From Oopsacas minuta (Eukaryota; Porifera; Hexactinellida; Lyssacinosida; Leucopsacidae): 64,000 nt of DNA. Below are positions 22,520-32,739 of this stretch, piece after piece (the first letter of the stretch is position 1; the number at the start of each line of letters is the position of its first letter). The stretch lies in assembly GCA_024704765.1 (NCBI GenBank), contig JAKMXF010000077.1, forward strand, positions 770,516 through 834,515. Direction: 5' to 3'. The notes under the pieces are model-generated. The model worked only from the letters and a program-made list of their open reading frames with translations, ran no database searches and had not been told where the DNA came from. The position numbers and the translations under genes were made by a program.

Positions 22520-23270
22520 TAAAATGACACTTAAACTTCATGAAGTAAATGAAATATTTCTGGATACTAAACGGGGCAATCGAAATACCAAACTAGATTT
22601 CAATTTGGCAAGTAGAATAATTGAAGAAAAGTTGAAATTGACTAACAATTACAAACGTTCTCAAAAGATGTGAAAAACCACAATTAAGGTGCTCGGCTTA
22701 GATAAACAATGGACCACGATCAGTTCGAAAATAATCTTGAAGAATTAGTTCTTAAGCCTCAGGACTATATTACACGTACTGTAACTCCAGCTCAAAGTTG
22801 GCCTGTTGGTCTCTAATTCGTGATTTCTTACAACTCTAATACTTCCATCCAATTTACCCATCAGTATCAAATCCAATTGGAGTAACAGTTAACTACAATG
22901 ACCACATAATAAATCTCTTTAGAAGTACATCACACTCTATACAATCTACTGAAGAATCCCCATTGTACTCGCTCAACTTTATGGTTAAACATGGTGTAGA
23001 TGGGTCAAAAAGTCACAGTGTATTTAATCTTAGATCTCAAACAGCTCACGATCGTTCACATTCTCTCTTGTTTATGGTTTCTCTTCTTGAATTGAAAGCT
23101 TATCAAGGGAATTTATCTAGTCAAATTAATACCCAAATTCTAGATTCTCCAACCAGCCAATCGCATTGCTATCACTAAAAGAGAACATTGAAAGTGTCAC
23201 TACTCTAATGAATTTCTTGAATCTACAAATTGACGAACTCCCATCTTCGAGAATGAAAGTGGACTTGTGA
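22520..23270 (+). pseudogene. Second RAG1-like transposase fragment
   Basis: Frames broken by stops read a coherent order: LHEVNEIFLDTKRGNRNTKL near 22530, then VTPAQSWPVG near 22780. VKHGVDGSKSHSVFN at about 22987-23031 resembles the first catalytic-aspartate block of RAG1-like proteins. SLKENIESVTTLMNF near 23172 and a KVDL end near 23260 match the block that follows the PNS-x-RPL motif. It is a different, more diverged subfamily from the copy at 10825-12560. It stops abruptly where the repeat at 23275 begins. Confidence 0.45.
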
Positions 23271-23274
23271 GTAA

Positions 23275-23790
23275 TAGTTGAGTTAAACATTACATCAACA
23301 TTGTATCATTTAGCTTGACATACCATAGTAATTAAAAGTATAGAATGGAATGTTGGTATAATTATGGTTTCGCTCAACAAATGTTTATAGAATAGCTATA
23401 TTATATAGTGTGTTAGGCGTATAATATCCTGAATAGTGCGAGAAATTGCGAGAAACTTTTATTCACAACAAATACGTTCGCATTATTCATATTATATAAC
23501 CTATAATTATGCTGTATCATCACAAAGTTCAAGTAGAGATAATTAATGAAAATTCACATAAATTGGGTTTGAGCTGTAAAAGTAACATTAGAACTACACC
23601 TAGTGTAAGTTTGATAGTATTATGAAGGTTGAAATATATTTATAGGACTTTAGGTTGAGTGAACAAAATGTGATTTCAAAAGGCCCGAAAATTAACATAA
23701 TTTGGTGAGACTTTGAGATAGTACAACACTCATGTAAGTTGATTCAGATCAAACGTAATTGTAAATTTGGATACACCTTCATATTTTTAA
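23275..23790 (+). repeat. Dispersed repeat, plus copy
   Basis: Aligns inverted to 59100-59620. Shared landmarks are GACATACCATAGTAA, GAGAAATTGCGAGAAACTTTT, CGCATTATTCATATTATATAA, GGGTTTGAGCTGTAAA and CAATTGTAAATTTGGATACACCT or close variants. It begins where the RAG1-like fragment ends, so it may be that element's terminal region or a separate insertion. Confidence 0.7.
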
Positions 23791-23887
23791 TCATTCTCAA
23801 TGTATACATTGACAAGATATAAATATGAAATTTCCCCTACTGGATATGCATTTTTGTCTGATTATACTGAGAAACTGTAAATCCCCA

Positions 23888-23960
23888 GGGCTGTTTTTGG
23901 TATACAATTGGGATTTTTTATCTGGATTCGACATGTATTGGGCGAAAATTCACAAATTTG
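23888..23960 (+). repeat. Dispersed repeat, copy 2 of 3
   Basis: CCAGGGCTGTTTTTGGTATAC and the following block match 39470-39545 closely and 4478-4560 more loosely, all in the same orientation. Confidence 0.5.
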
Positions 23961-26900
23961 AAGGAAATATTACTATTAGAGTTAGAGAGCACATTATTAA
24001 GCATTGCTCAGCCAAGATACATATCAGATGGTTGGACTTTCAATCACAGTTAACCCTCATTATGCCCAATGCCACCACGTTAATTTTAGCCAAACATTGC
24101 TTAACTCTAGGATACAAAGCTACTTAGCAGCTACAATGTCATCGCAACATACATGTAATTTGGATCGTGCTCAGAAAACTACCCTTTTTTTATATTCGAT
24201 CGTGGTAGTTTGAAATACCCGCATTTTCTGGCTTTCTGCCATTTTTTCTAGCTGGCCATTGTCACAAACATTATGACCAAAAATATTCTAAAACCCCTTC
24301 ACAGAAACTGGAATATTTTTCAGAGGATAAAGGTGGAGTAAATCTAAGAAACTCGGTTCAAAGTATTTTAAAGGACTTGAGAGATCCTCGAACAACAGCT
24401 ATGCGTTAAGATAAGACGTAATACCACTTCTAATACTTGAATTGTTTTTAGAAATCTATCTATGATAGAATACTAGATTTCTCAAGATTATATTTCTCTA
24501 GCGTGTTTAATGTTGAGATACGTATTGGAACATCCTATCACTTGTGAGACAAGTATATCATTCTGAGAATATGTTGGAAATTATGTAGATATAGCAGAAA
24601 TTAAATGCTTATCGCATTTTTCATTGTTTATGATATATTTACGTCAAAAATGTTTTATTTTTGAAACTAATGTGCCATGCATAATTGTCCCATTTATCAA
24701 TGTTGCAGATCTTCCAATACTTCTGGCCAGGGGTGTATGTGGTCTACCTTCCAAATTTGGTGGCCTTTTCTGCTGAGGAAAATCCGGTTTTTCCAGGATT
24801 GTCTTTTCTAGCAAACACTGATTTCATTGACCATAGTTAATATATTCATAGGCTTCCAGTTTTGTTGTGAATTCGAGGCGCTTAGTTCCGATTCTGTCCT
24901 GTAGCGACCTTGTAGTCGAAGAGCGGTAGTTCTCATTATGTTTACTGTCATTTATTGTTCTTACGAAGTCACCTTACATCCAAATATACTTCAAATTTCT
25001 ATTCCATCATTACCCATTTTAATCCGATCTTTCACGATTTTGACTCAGCCATTATGACCCGATATTGTATTATGGTAACTTCAATATTCTTTAGAGATGT
25101 AAAATCGAAATGCATTGAAGTACAAAATTATGCATTGTGGAGGGAGTTAGAAATATGTTGTACAACATGGTGAATGGAATGACATTTGTATATTTTTGTA
25201 GCTGAGGCTTTAATTTCTACTATTTTAATATGTCTGTCTTTGAAACACTTGCATTGTTCGTCCTGCATCCCATTCCAGTAACTACACAGTTGCATTTCGA
25301 AAGACATTGACTGCAACATTTATATTCTTGGTGCACAGCCTCACGAAGTCAAACTTCCTCAACTTGACTTATGCCCTGATAATTTTTGGGGAACATCAAT
25401 TGATTCCTCGTGAAATGTGCTTCAAGTCTCCCCAAACGAACTACTATGCGATACAATACTCAATAATCTTGATCCAGGATAATACCCAATATGTTACGTT
25501 AGTTATGTTTAACATGATCAACTAAATGTATTCTATTTTTCTCGCAATCGCTAGGATCACCAACTGGTTCAAGTCAACTGCATTGAAACATACTTTTACT
25601 CTGTTTTACTGAGCCATTTTGAGCTCTCTTACGTTAGATAGCAATATTTTGGTGCATTTTTCAAGGTAGTCCGTTAATTTACCTTCTAAATTATTCATAG
25701 GCTGAGATGTATATATATAACCACGGTACAGCTGTTCAGATTAGCATTATTGGCTACAACTAGAGGATAAGCTGAGTACAACTCTTCTTGGATTCTATGT
25801 GTTTTGATGCCTCAAAGGAGAGTATATTTGATCATAGTCCAATTCGTGGCTCATTTCTAGATAGGTCTATGTCGTCTTAGCAAACTAGAATCTACTAAAA
25901 AGTTTCATAAACATGCGTAGACTACATATCAATCAGATCAATTTGACCATATCATAAAAACTGGCAATTACAACTACTCCTTTAGCTTGACTTTTTCTCT
26001 TTTACTGACACTCATTTCTTTGGCGTAACTAGAGATCCTAAATGTAAGAGGCGGGGATAAATACTTGCCTCAACTAGTCGGTGATTTTAATAAAAAGATG
26101 TGCGGAAGCGTATTACGAGAGTAGGTAATTGCTTCTTCTGCCTCAATGCTAGCTATACTCATGCAGTTCAAACGTGTTGTGTAATTCAATCGATTATCCT
26201 TTGATATTTGTGTATTGATCAAAGACCTTGCCATTATGTCACGACCACCATTAAATATGAGCTAAATATGTTGGGTCCTCAGATTTATCCTTACGTTACC
26301 AATCAATTCGTCAACCTCACAACAATTATGTTTCTCGTGCAGGCCAATAAAGTAATATTCCCTATTTATATCGTTTTCTGTATATATGTTTCCATTAATT
26401 CGCTAATTCATTCATAGTATGCAATTGAATTCAGCGCTGTATCAAACTAATTTTAATTCGGTGAAACCTCCTGAGTCAGCAACAACGAAATTTTTTGAAT
26501 TCATAATTCTCTTAGAGCAACCACAAGGAATAATTATCCTTGCCGAATATAAATAGAATTGCCTGATTTACATATTGACTGTAGCATGTACATCTGTTCT
26601 GAGTAACCTTTACTAATGTAATAGTGAATATTGCAGGAGATGTATCATTTATGGCAGGGGCGGGACCAAAAGTTAGCTTTTGAGCCACAGTGATATTTGG
26701 AGCCGATTTGGAGGGGCACCAAACTTGAGGATGTTTTCTACGACCATGATTATATCAAGCGGACACCATTATAGAATTTAGGTGTTGAATAATAATTCAA
26801 GTGTAATTGCAATTAAATATTTCCTAGAATTACAAAGCCGTTATAGAAAGGTAGGGTTATATTCGGAAGAATAAAATGTACTCATCTCAAGTCAATGAAG

Positions 26901-27098
26901 GCTGAAGGTGTCAGAAATATTTTTTGGGTCGCACTTTGCCCAAATGTGATCTGTGGCCACTGAAATGACACTGAAATTTGGATTATTTATAATTGCTAAT
27001 CCGTGTTATCATATTTTTGCTCTTCTTTAGGACTTGTACATTCTCCTTTCTCCCCACGTGTATTTCTAAACAGTTACTTAGTCTGCCTTTTATTTCAG
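23961..27098. other. Intronic sequence with solo transposon ends
   Basis: 24707-24735 reads inward as TACACCCCTGGCCAGAAGTA, a Tc1-like terminus related to the one at 28156-28182. 26654 begins CAGGGGCGGGACC, a hAT-like start without a secure partner. No gene recognised. Confidence 0.35.
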
Positions 27099-27412
27099 AA
27101 AATGAAAAGTTGTCTACTCTTCACAAATTGGATCAAAACCTTCGACTTCGATTGATTAACTTGGTTCCAACACTTCCATTTACACTAACACCTTCGTTAA
27201 ATTTATCTCCAAAAGGATGTCTGACTATGCGCGTCCCCTTAGAGTTTAAAGCAAAGTTAACATTGTTATCAGTCGATCCAGCTATCCCATGGAGACTTAT
27301 TCAGCTAGACTTTTTAGTACGTGACCAGAAATCTTTTGACAATCGCCCTCTTATCCATTCAAGGCAAAAACTCCTGCTTCAGTATTTAGTTCAATCTCGC
27401 CTCTTCAAACAG
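27099..27412 (+). CDS. MED14: MED14, internal exon
   Basis: Encodes about 105 residues. Recognisable MED14 blocks are LSTLHKLDQNLRLRLI, LSPKGCLTMRVPLEFKAKLTLL, IPWRLIQLDFLV and LIHSRQKLLLQYLVQSRLF, equivalent to the conserved WRLLKLEILVED and QLVQSRLF motifs. The acceptor CTGCCTTTTATTTCAG/A gives a phase-1 entry; the donor AAACAG/GTTTGT leaves phase 0, matching the next exon at 46382. This is the second most conserved piece of the gene here. Confidence 0.85.
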
Positions 27413-28729
27413 GTTTGTGATCTTCCATTCTGATATGAAATGTATTTTATATTCCAATCAGTATTATAATTTCTAATCTGTGCCCTCTAATTTGAATTTT
27501 ATCCTGCTATAATTGCTCATCATTTGTAAATAATTTCTCTTTGGATATTAACTGGAATTTGGGAATATTTCTATTATAAGTATCCGGCATAATCAAATTG
27601 ACGTCACTTCATTCTCAATCTTAATAAGTGGTTCCAAAGTCCATAGTATCGCGCTGACTAACCTGAGGGGGCCGTTGAGTAGGGCAAAGGTTTTGTGAGA
27701 AGAAATTCGGCCCGCATTAAATTCCTCCCTCACAAAACAGATAAATAGGCTGGTAATATCTAATTAGGCGACTGTAATCTGGCTCGATACATTATGTCAG
27801 CTTCAAGTGTCTTAGACGTTTACTGCTCCCAAAATTATGTGTGGTGTACATAGGCGTCGAACTTTTCTGATTTCGGAATAAAGCTAACGGGGCCAGGTCT
27901 ACGAGGCTTCGGGGTTCATTACGTCGAAATTCATGATCATACATAGTGCGTCTAGTATAATAAATCTTAAACATTTAAATTTTAGCCAACAAAACTTAAC
28001 AAAAGCATAAACTATAAGAAGACGCAACTATGAAATTATAACTTTAAATGATCCAATAGTAGTTCTAACAATATACTCTCTATAATTCAAGAACCATGGG
28101 AAGTGGTCCAAGCATTTTACTATGTGCCTCTTGTACTACAAGTGGCTAAAAAGCGTTCAAGTACTTTTGGCCAGGGAGTGTAATTAATTTGACTAGGACT
28201 AGTGGCTTCTTTGCAAAATGAAAGAATCAATGATTAATGGCTTCAGTGGAAAATGTAAGTACGGGTAAACGGGAGCTCTGAATTAGGTCGAATTAAGACG
28301 TTGTGATAGATCGAATTTATTTTAGCTATGTTTTCGATAGATCGATATAGAAAATGGATATATATAAACGAGGACGTGATAGGACATTTTATGGTATTAA
28401 TTATAAACCCGTACTATTGAGAGGGGATTAGGGATTTTGTTCACTACCTTATTGGTCTTGGAGTTTTCACTTGTACTCGTTATTAAGTTACCTATGGGCG
28501 AGGATGTGGAGTCCTTGCTAATTTTGTATTTGGATGCACCTTTGTTGGATTTATTCTTAGAAACTTTTGCAAAATTGGGGATCGCTGGAGTTTTTGCTTT
28601 TTAAACCATTTTTCCAGGTTTTTAGAAATTTACGGAAGTATTTGGTTATTCTCACAATATTAATTGGCCTTAAAACGAGATTTTCATGGCTTATATACAT
28701 TCGCTCTATCCACATCTTCGCTAGGATAG
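27413..28729. other. MED14 intron start with hAT- and Tc1-like ends
   Basis: 27849 begins CATAGGCGTCGA, also found inverted near 31508-31516, a likely shared transposon terminus. 28098-28183 may be a short Tc1-like MITE ending TACACTCCCTGGCCAAAAGT (inverted). The remainder shows no feature. The intron as a whole runs to 46381, about 19 kb. Confidence 0.35.
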
Positions 28730-28875
28730 AATTCGACCTAATGCCAGCACACGGAATTCGAACTAATAAATACATTTTTAATTCGACCTAATGGCAACAC
28801 ACGAATTTCGACTTAATGCCAACACAAGGGATTCGACTTATTACCAACACCGTAATTCGACTTAATGCAAGCGCC
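28730..28875 (+). repeat. Short tandem repeat, unit about 25 bp
   Basis: Five imperfect copies of (A)ATTCGACCTAATGCCAACAC with an ACGG-type tail lie immediately left of the Tigger element. Confidence 0.65.
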
Positions 28876-28895
28876 CCCAGTTAAACCTCCGAATA

Positions 28896-31265
28896 CAGTG
28901 GAAGCCACTTAATCGGGACTCAGATAATCGGGATATCCGCTTAAACGGGACAAAAGTTGGGGGACAGATTTTTACATGGAAAACTCGTCGGATAATTGGG
29001 ACATCGAATCGGTTAATCGGGATTTTTTATCCTGATTAACTGAAAATTTTAAAGTTCCTAATCGGTTCAATTGGGATTTCTTATCCCGATTAACCGATTA
29101 TATGAAAGTTCATAATCGGTTAATTGGGATGGAAATCCCAATTATTCCAAATTGTATATTTATTTATAATCATTGTAATGTGGTTTAGTTTTAAAACTAG
29201 GAATTTTAATATTCTACAATCAACAACATCAATTCGATACAATTTACAAAACTAAGATGATAACTTTGCTCACCCACCTCAGGTCGCATTCCCTATTCCA
29301 CCATGCACAAATTACCTCAATAATCCAGACTCTTGGTTATCCAAACGTTTTGAATGGTCCTATGGAGTACGGATAATTGAGGCTATAGTAATTGTTTAAA
29401 CTTTAATTATTTTCTTTTCTACCTAATATCGTAACCGTAGCACAACTCTCCATGACAACTTCTAAATCACGGAATGATCTGGCACTACAGGAGAAAGTTA
29501 AATTACTCAAGGAGTTTGAAGTTGGAGGTCATGTTACTCAGAAAAGCGTAGCAGTCAAGTAAGGTATCTCTACTTCACAAGTATCAAGATTAGTATCATT
29601 GAAAGATGAAATATTTCAACAATTTGAAGATAGTGGTAATGGAATGCGCAAACGTCAAAGAAAATTTAAAGAAGAAGATGTTGGTAATGCTCTATTTTTG
29701 TGGCTTAAACAAAATTAAGCAAGGTGCGCGCATTTCAGGAGTAATTTTGAGACAAAAAGCAACTGAAATTGCTCTCGCCAATGGATCTGATTTTATTCCT
29801 TCTGATGGGTGGCTGGGACGGTGGAAACTTCATCACGATCTAATCTATAAGCAAGAACAAGGAAAAAACAAGATGCTAGTATTGAAAGGGCTGAAGATTG
29901 GAAGAGCACTATTCTTGCTACAATCATGGATGATTTTACTCCAGAAAACATATTTAATTCGGACGAGACGGGGTTGTATTTCAGATGTTTTCCTGATAAA
30001 GGGATATAGCATCAAAGGTACCGATTTACCTGGTGGAAAGAAGGCTAAAGACAGGATTACAGTAATGCTTTGTGCTAATATGAGTGGTACGGAGAAGTAC
30101 CCCCTCCTTGCTATTGGAATGAGTAAACAACCGCGTTCACTCCCTAAAGATTTGTCAAAGCTCCCTATTCGATACGAAGCAACAAAAAACGCCTGGATGA
30201 CGGGATTCATCTTCGAGAAGTGGATAAGAAGGTGGGATAGCTCTCTTAGAATGAACAAGAGGAACATATGTCTTTTAGTGGACAACTGTTCTGCTCACCC
30301 AAAGAGTGTTTCATTGACCGATATATGTCTAAAATTCCTGCCTGCTAACACTGCAAGCATAATGCAGCCAATGGATATGGGTGTGATAAAAAACTGGAAG
30401 GCCCATTATAAAAGTCGCTTGAATTCAAGAATTATCAATGCAATGGATGGCAATCTCAGTTTGCGTGCCCTTGATATAGCTAAATCAATTACTCTTTTTG
30501 ACGCCCTTTACTTATGTTAGGATGTCGTGGAGTGCTGTAGAAGGTAATACAATAACGAAATGTTATCATAAAGTTGGGTTCGTTCCACGTGATTTCATCC
30601 AATCAGAAGGGTATGAATTTAATCTTGACGATGATCATATGTTCGATGACGTTTCTCTACCATCCAACATGTCATTAGAAGAGTTTGAAAACTTTATTAC
30701 AATAGATAGTGAAATACCTGTTAGTGGGGATTTATCTGATGTAGAATTGTTGGACATTACAAGAAAGAAGATCAGAGTAGAGGATTCTGAGAGTGATGAT
30801 GATGATGATGATGATGGCGATGGTGATAACCTTAGGCTCTCTCTAGAACAAAAGTTACAAATGGTCGATCATTTGAGAATTTTCATTCAGTCGAATGGTA
30901 TGACTAATTTACTACCTATGCTCTAGCAGATAGATACCCAAGTTCATGACGAGGTCATTAACAGTAAAAAACAGGCTACAATGGACTCTTTTTCGTTAAC
31001 ATATAGATTTTACTTTCAAAAATATTTAGCTATTCTTGAGTAATGCAGTTTTTATGGCCTCTTGAAACGAGACTATGCCCTTACTGCAACAACTTATCCC
31101 TAATATACCCTAAATAAATCAGAATATAGTAGTAGTAGTGCATTAAAATGTTTCTGATAATGGTCTGGGACCATGAAAACTAGTTTTGAAACTTTAATAA
31201 TCATAATCGGTTAATCGGGACAAAACATTGACTCCTGAGGTGTCCCGATTAACCGGCTTCCACTG
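28896..31265 (+). mobile_element. Full-length Tigger/pogo element (dead)
   Basis: The ends CAGTGGAAGCCACTTAATCG and, inverted, CAGTGGAAGCCGGTTAATCG are near-identical and flanked by TA at 28894-28895 and 31266-31267, as in pogo-type elements. The length of 2370 bp is normal for Tigger. The left subterminal region repeats AATCGGTTAATnGGGAT and its inverse several times (28995-29150). A small inverted pair, CCTCAATAATCC / GGATAATTGAGG, lies at 29315-29385. One broken plus-strand transposase is inside. Confidence 0.9.
29452..30926 (+). pseudogene. Tigger/pogo transposase with CENP-B-like domains, broken
   Basis: The start MTTSKSRNDLALQEKVKLLK opens a psq/CENP-B type helix-turn-helix, with an in-frame stop after KSVAVK. 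A second DNA-binding part contains GWLGRWKLHHD (about 29800-29840). The DDE domain has NSDETGLYF (Asp at about 29962), LLVDNCSAHP (Asp at 30281) and IMQPMDMGVI (Asp at 30374), so all three acidic positions survive. At least three frame changes lie between 29700 and 30000, and a stop near 30520 splits off the C-terminus, which ends in an acidic run of seven Asp (about 30795-30820). Non-functional. Confidence 0.85.
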
Positions 31266-31419
31266 TAGTGAACACCTCTAGTTAGTCAACATGGGTCAGG
31301 ATTCTGAATACAAAATAATCGGTGTTATAGAAAAGCGTGAAAACTGTATTATTAATTAATGGCTTTCTTTTTAAATGAATTAACCCTCCTGACAAACATA
31401 TTTCAAACTTCAGAAGTCT

Positions 31420-31516
31420 GATAACCCAAACCTGACGGGGCCAGGTTGGTTTGGCCCCATCAGTTTCAAATGTAGAGGGGGACGGCCCCGCCGGCTCCGT
31501 CACGATCGACGCCTAT
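31420..31516. mobile_element. Solo GC-rich transposon end
   Basis: GACGGGGCCAGG...CTCCGTCACGATCGACGCCTATG. Inverted, it starts CATAGGCGTCGA, shared with 27849, and both contain ACGGGGCCAGG. The opposite end was not located. Class uncertain. Confidence 0.35.
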
Positions 31517-31558
31517 GGTGGTGTTTCATCTATATTCCTCCAAATTTATATTTTCATA

Positions 31559-31730
31559 CAGTAGAACCTCTAAAGAGTGTGGGAAGTCGAGCGGGCGAAT
31601 CTCCTGATAACTCCTTCCCCCATTTATTAATGGTATAAGGCATACTTTCTTCTAATGTATCCCACATTCCTCACTCCTCGCTTATATAGGTTCCCTATTT
31701 ATAGAGACCCTACTTATAGAAGTTGCACTG
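31559..31730. mobile_element. 172-bp pogo-like MITE
   Basis: Starts CAGTAGAACCTCTAAAG and, inverted, CAGTGCAACTTCTATAAG, and is flanked by TA on both sides (31557-31558, 31731-31732). Too short to code. It was probably mobilised by a pogo/Tigger-type transposase; the termini differ from those of the Tigger at 28896. Confidence 0.7.
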
Positions 31731-31750
31731 TAAATCACTAAATGAACATG

Positions 31751-31751
<1 letters not shown>

Positions 31752-31783
<32 letters not shown>
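31752..31783. repeat. (TG)16 microsatellite
   Basis: Thirty-two bases of uninterrupted TG dinucleotide repeat. Confidence 0.95.
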
Positions 31784-31784
<1 letters not shown>

Positions 31785-31924
31785 CATTTCTGTTAGTTTG
31801 CACATTCGTATCGATTGGTTACCGATAATATGAGTCTTTTTTTCTATTATAACCGTCTTCGCTTGGATTAAGCTGCGGAACTGGCATCTTATACTTTGCA
31901 AGTCGTTCCTCTACTTTTAATTAA

Positions 31925-32475
31925 TCATTGGTTAAATCTTTTAGTGCTTTGAGTCGCTACGTGACTGAATATACTTCGCACCATGCGCCTTGAGTAGGAA
32001 TATTAGCTGAAAATTCAAGTATTTGTTATCCATGGTTCATCCAAATTCCATTCACTAGCTTTGTGTAGTGACACTGGAGCTGCTCTTTATCTTTTATTTT
32101 AATCTCGGCACCACGTGCTTAAGTATTTAGAAATTCGAAATATTCTCGAATAATGCATCATTTGCACTGTGATAATGACATAATAATTCCATGACGAGTT
32201 ACAATTTTTAACAATCATGACTCTAGAATATTTGTCATATTGTGGGGTTCCTGTCAACCATCTAATTTCCAAGTTCTAAATATGTATGTTTGGTGTGCAG
32301 TGGAAATTTTGGTGATTTTCAATCAAAATGTTGTCAATTACTTTATATCTCCGTCATTAATGTGACTTTGGTCCTAACTTTTATACGAGCCTCGCCCAAA
32401 TCCCTTTACCAAAATCATCCATGGCGCTTCCAGTTTCTTAATCAATTCCGGATATACAAAAATATTACAAATATT
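31925..32475 (+). repeat. Dispersed repeat related to 48829-49445
   Basis: Shares GAGTCGCTACGTGAC or GGTCGCTACACGAC, ATATACTT, CCATGnTnCATCCAAA, ACTGGAGCTGC and CAGTTTCTTnAATCAATTC in the same order with 48829-49445. Non-coding; element type unknown. Confidence 0.6.
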
Positions 32476-32739
32476 TAAGTCTATGTATATGCAACATATA
32501 TCGAATGTGTTTTTTAAGTCACAGTTTGTAGGAAACATGTTTCATTTCCGCTGCATATGGTATCTCTTACGAATGTGACGTAATCATGAATATGTCCATA
32601 TATGGTCAGTTTTACTATTAACTAGTAGTCTTCAGTGATATCATATCAAATGTATTAATTACACTGTCCAACAAATTTTTAGCATTTTTTGCTTCTGGAA
32701 TACACTGTAGTGTTTCTCATGTATTCACGCACCCTGATT

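Larger units (their letters stand above)
16602..27098 (+). other. MED14: MED14 intron(s) with at least one undetected short exon
   Basis: The first exon ends in phase 2, but the next recognised exon needs a phase-1 partner. The conserved segment between AIDVL and the TLHxLNQ block (about 25 residues in vertebrates) is also missing. So at least one small exon, of net length 2 modulo 3, should lie here. I could not place it. The interval contains the split palindrome, a hAT-like element, a RAG1-like fragment and other repeats. Confidence 0.6.

Noticed and set aside
26208-26417. Missing MED14 exon containing IYPYV
   Set aside because: Splice sites exist but the phase does not fit and the peptide does not match the conserved segment.
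26654-26974. Complete hAT MITE starting CAGGGGCGGGACC
   Set aside because: No right end pairs convincingly and flanks do not give an 8-bp duplication.
29845-30285. Minus-strand 146-codon frame
   Set aside because: Lies antisense to the Tigger transposase and has no domain of its own.
30795-30825. Run of seven Asp codons as a special acidic domain
   Set aside because: It is a GAT repeat in the acidic C-terminal tail normal for Tigger transposases, inside a pseudogene.
31710-31901. Minus-strand frame with an alternating His-Thr run
   Set aside because: It is a translation of the TG microsatellite and has no supporting context.
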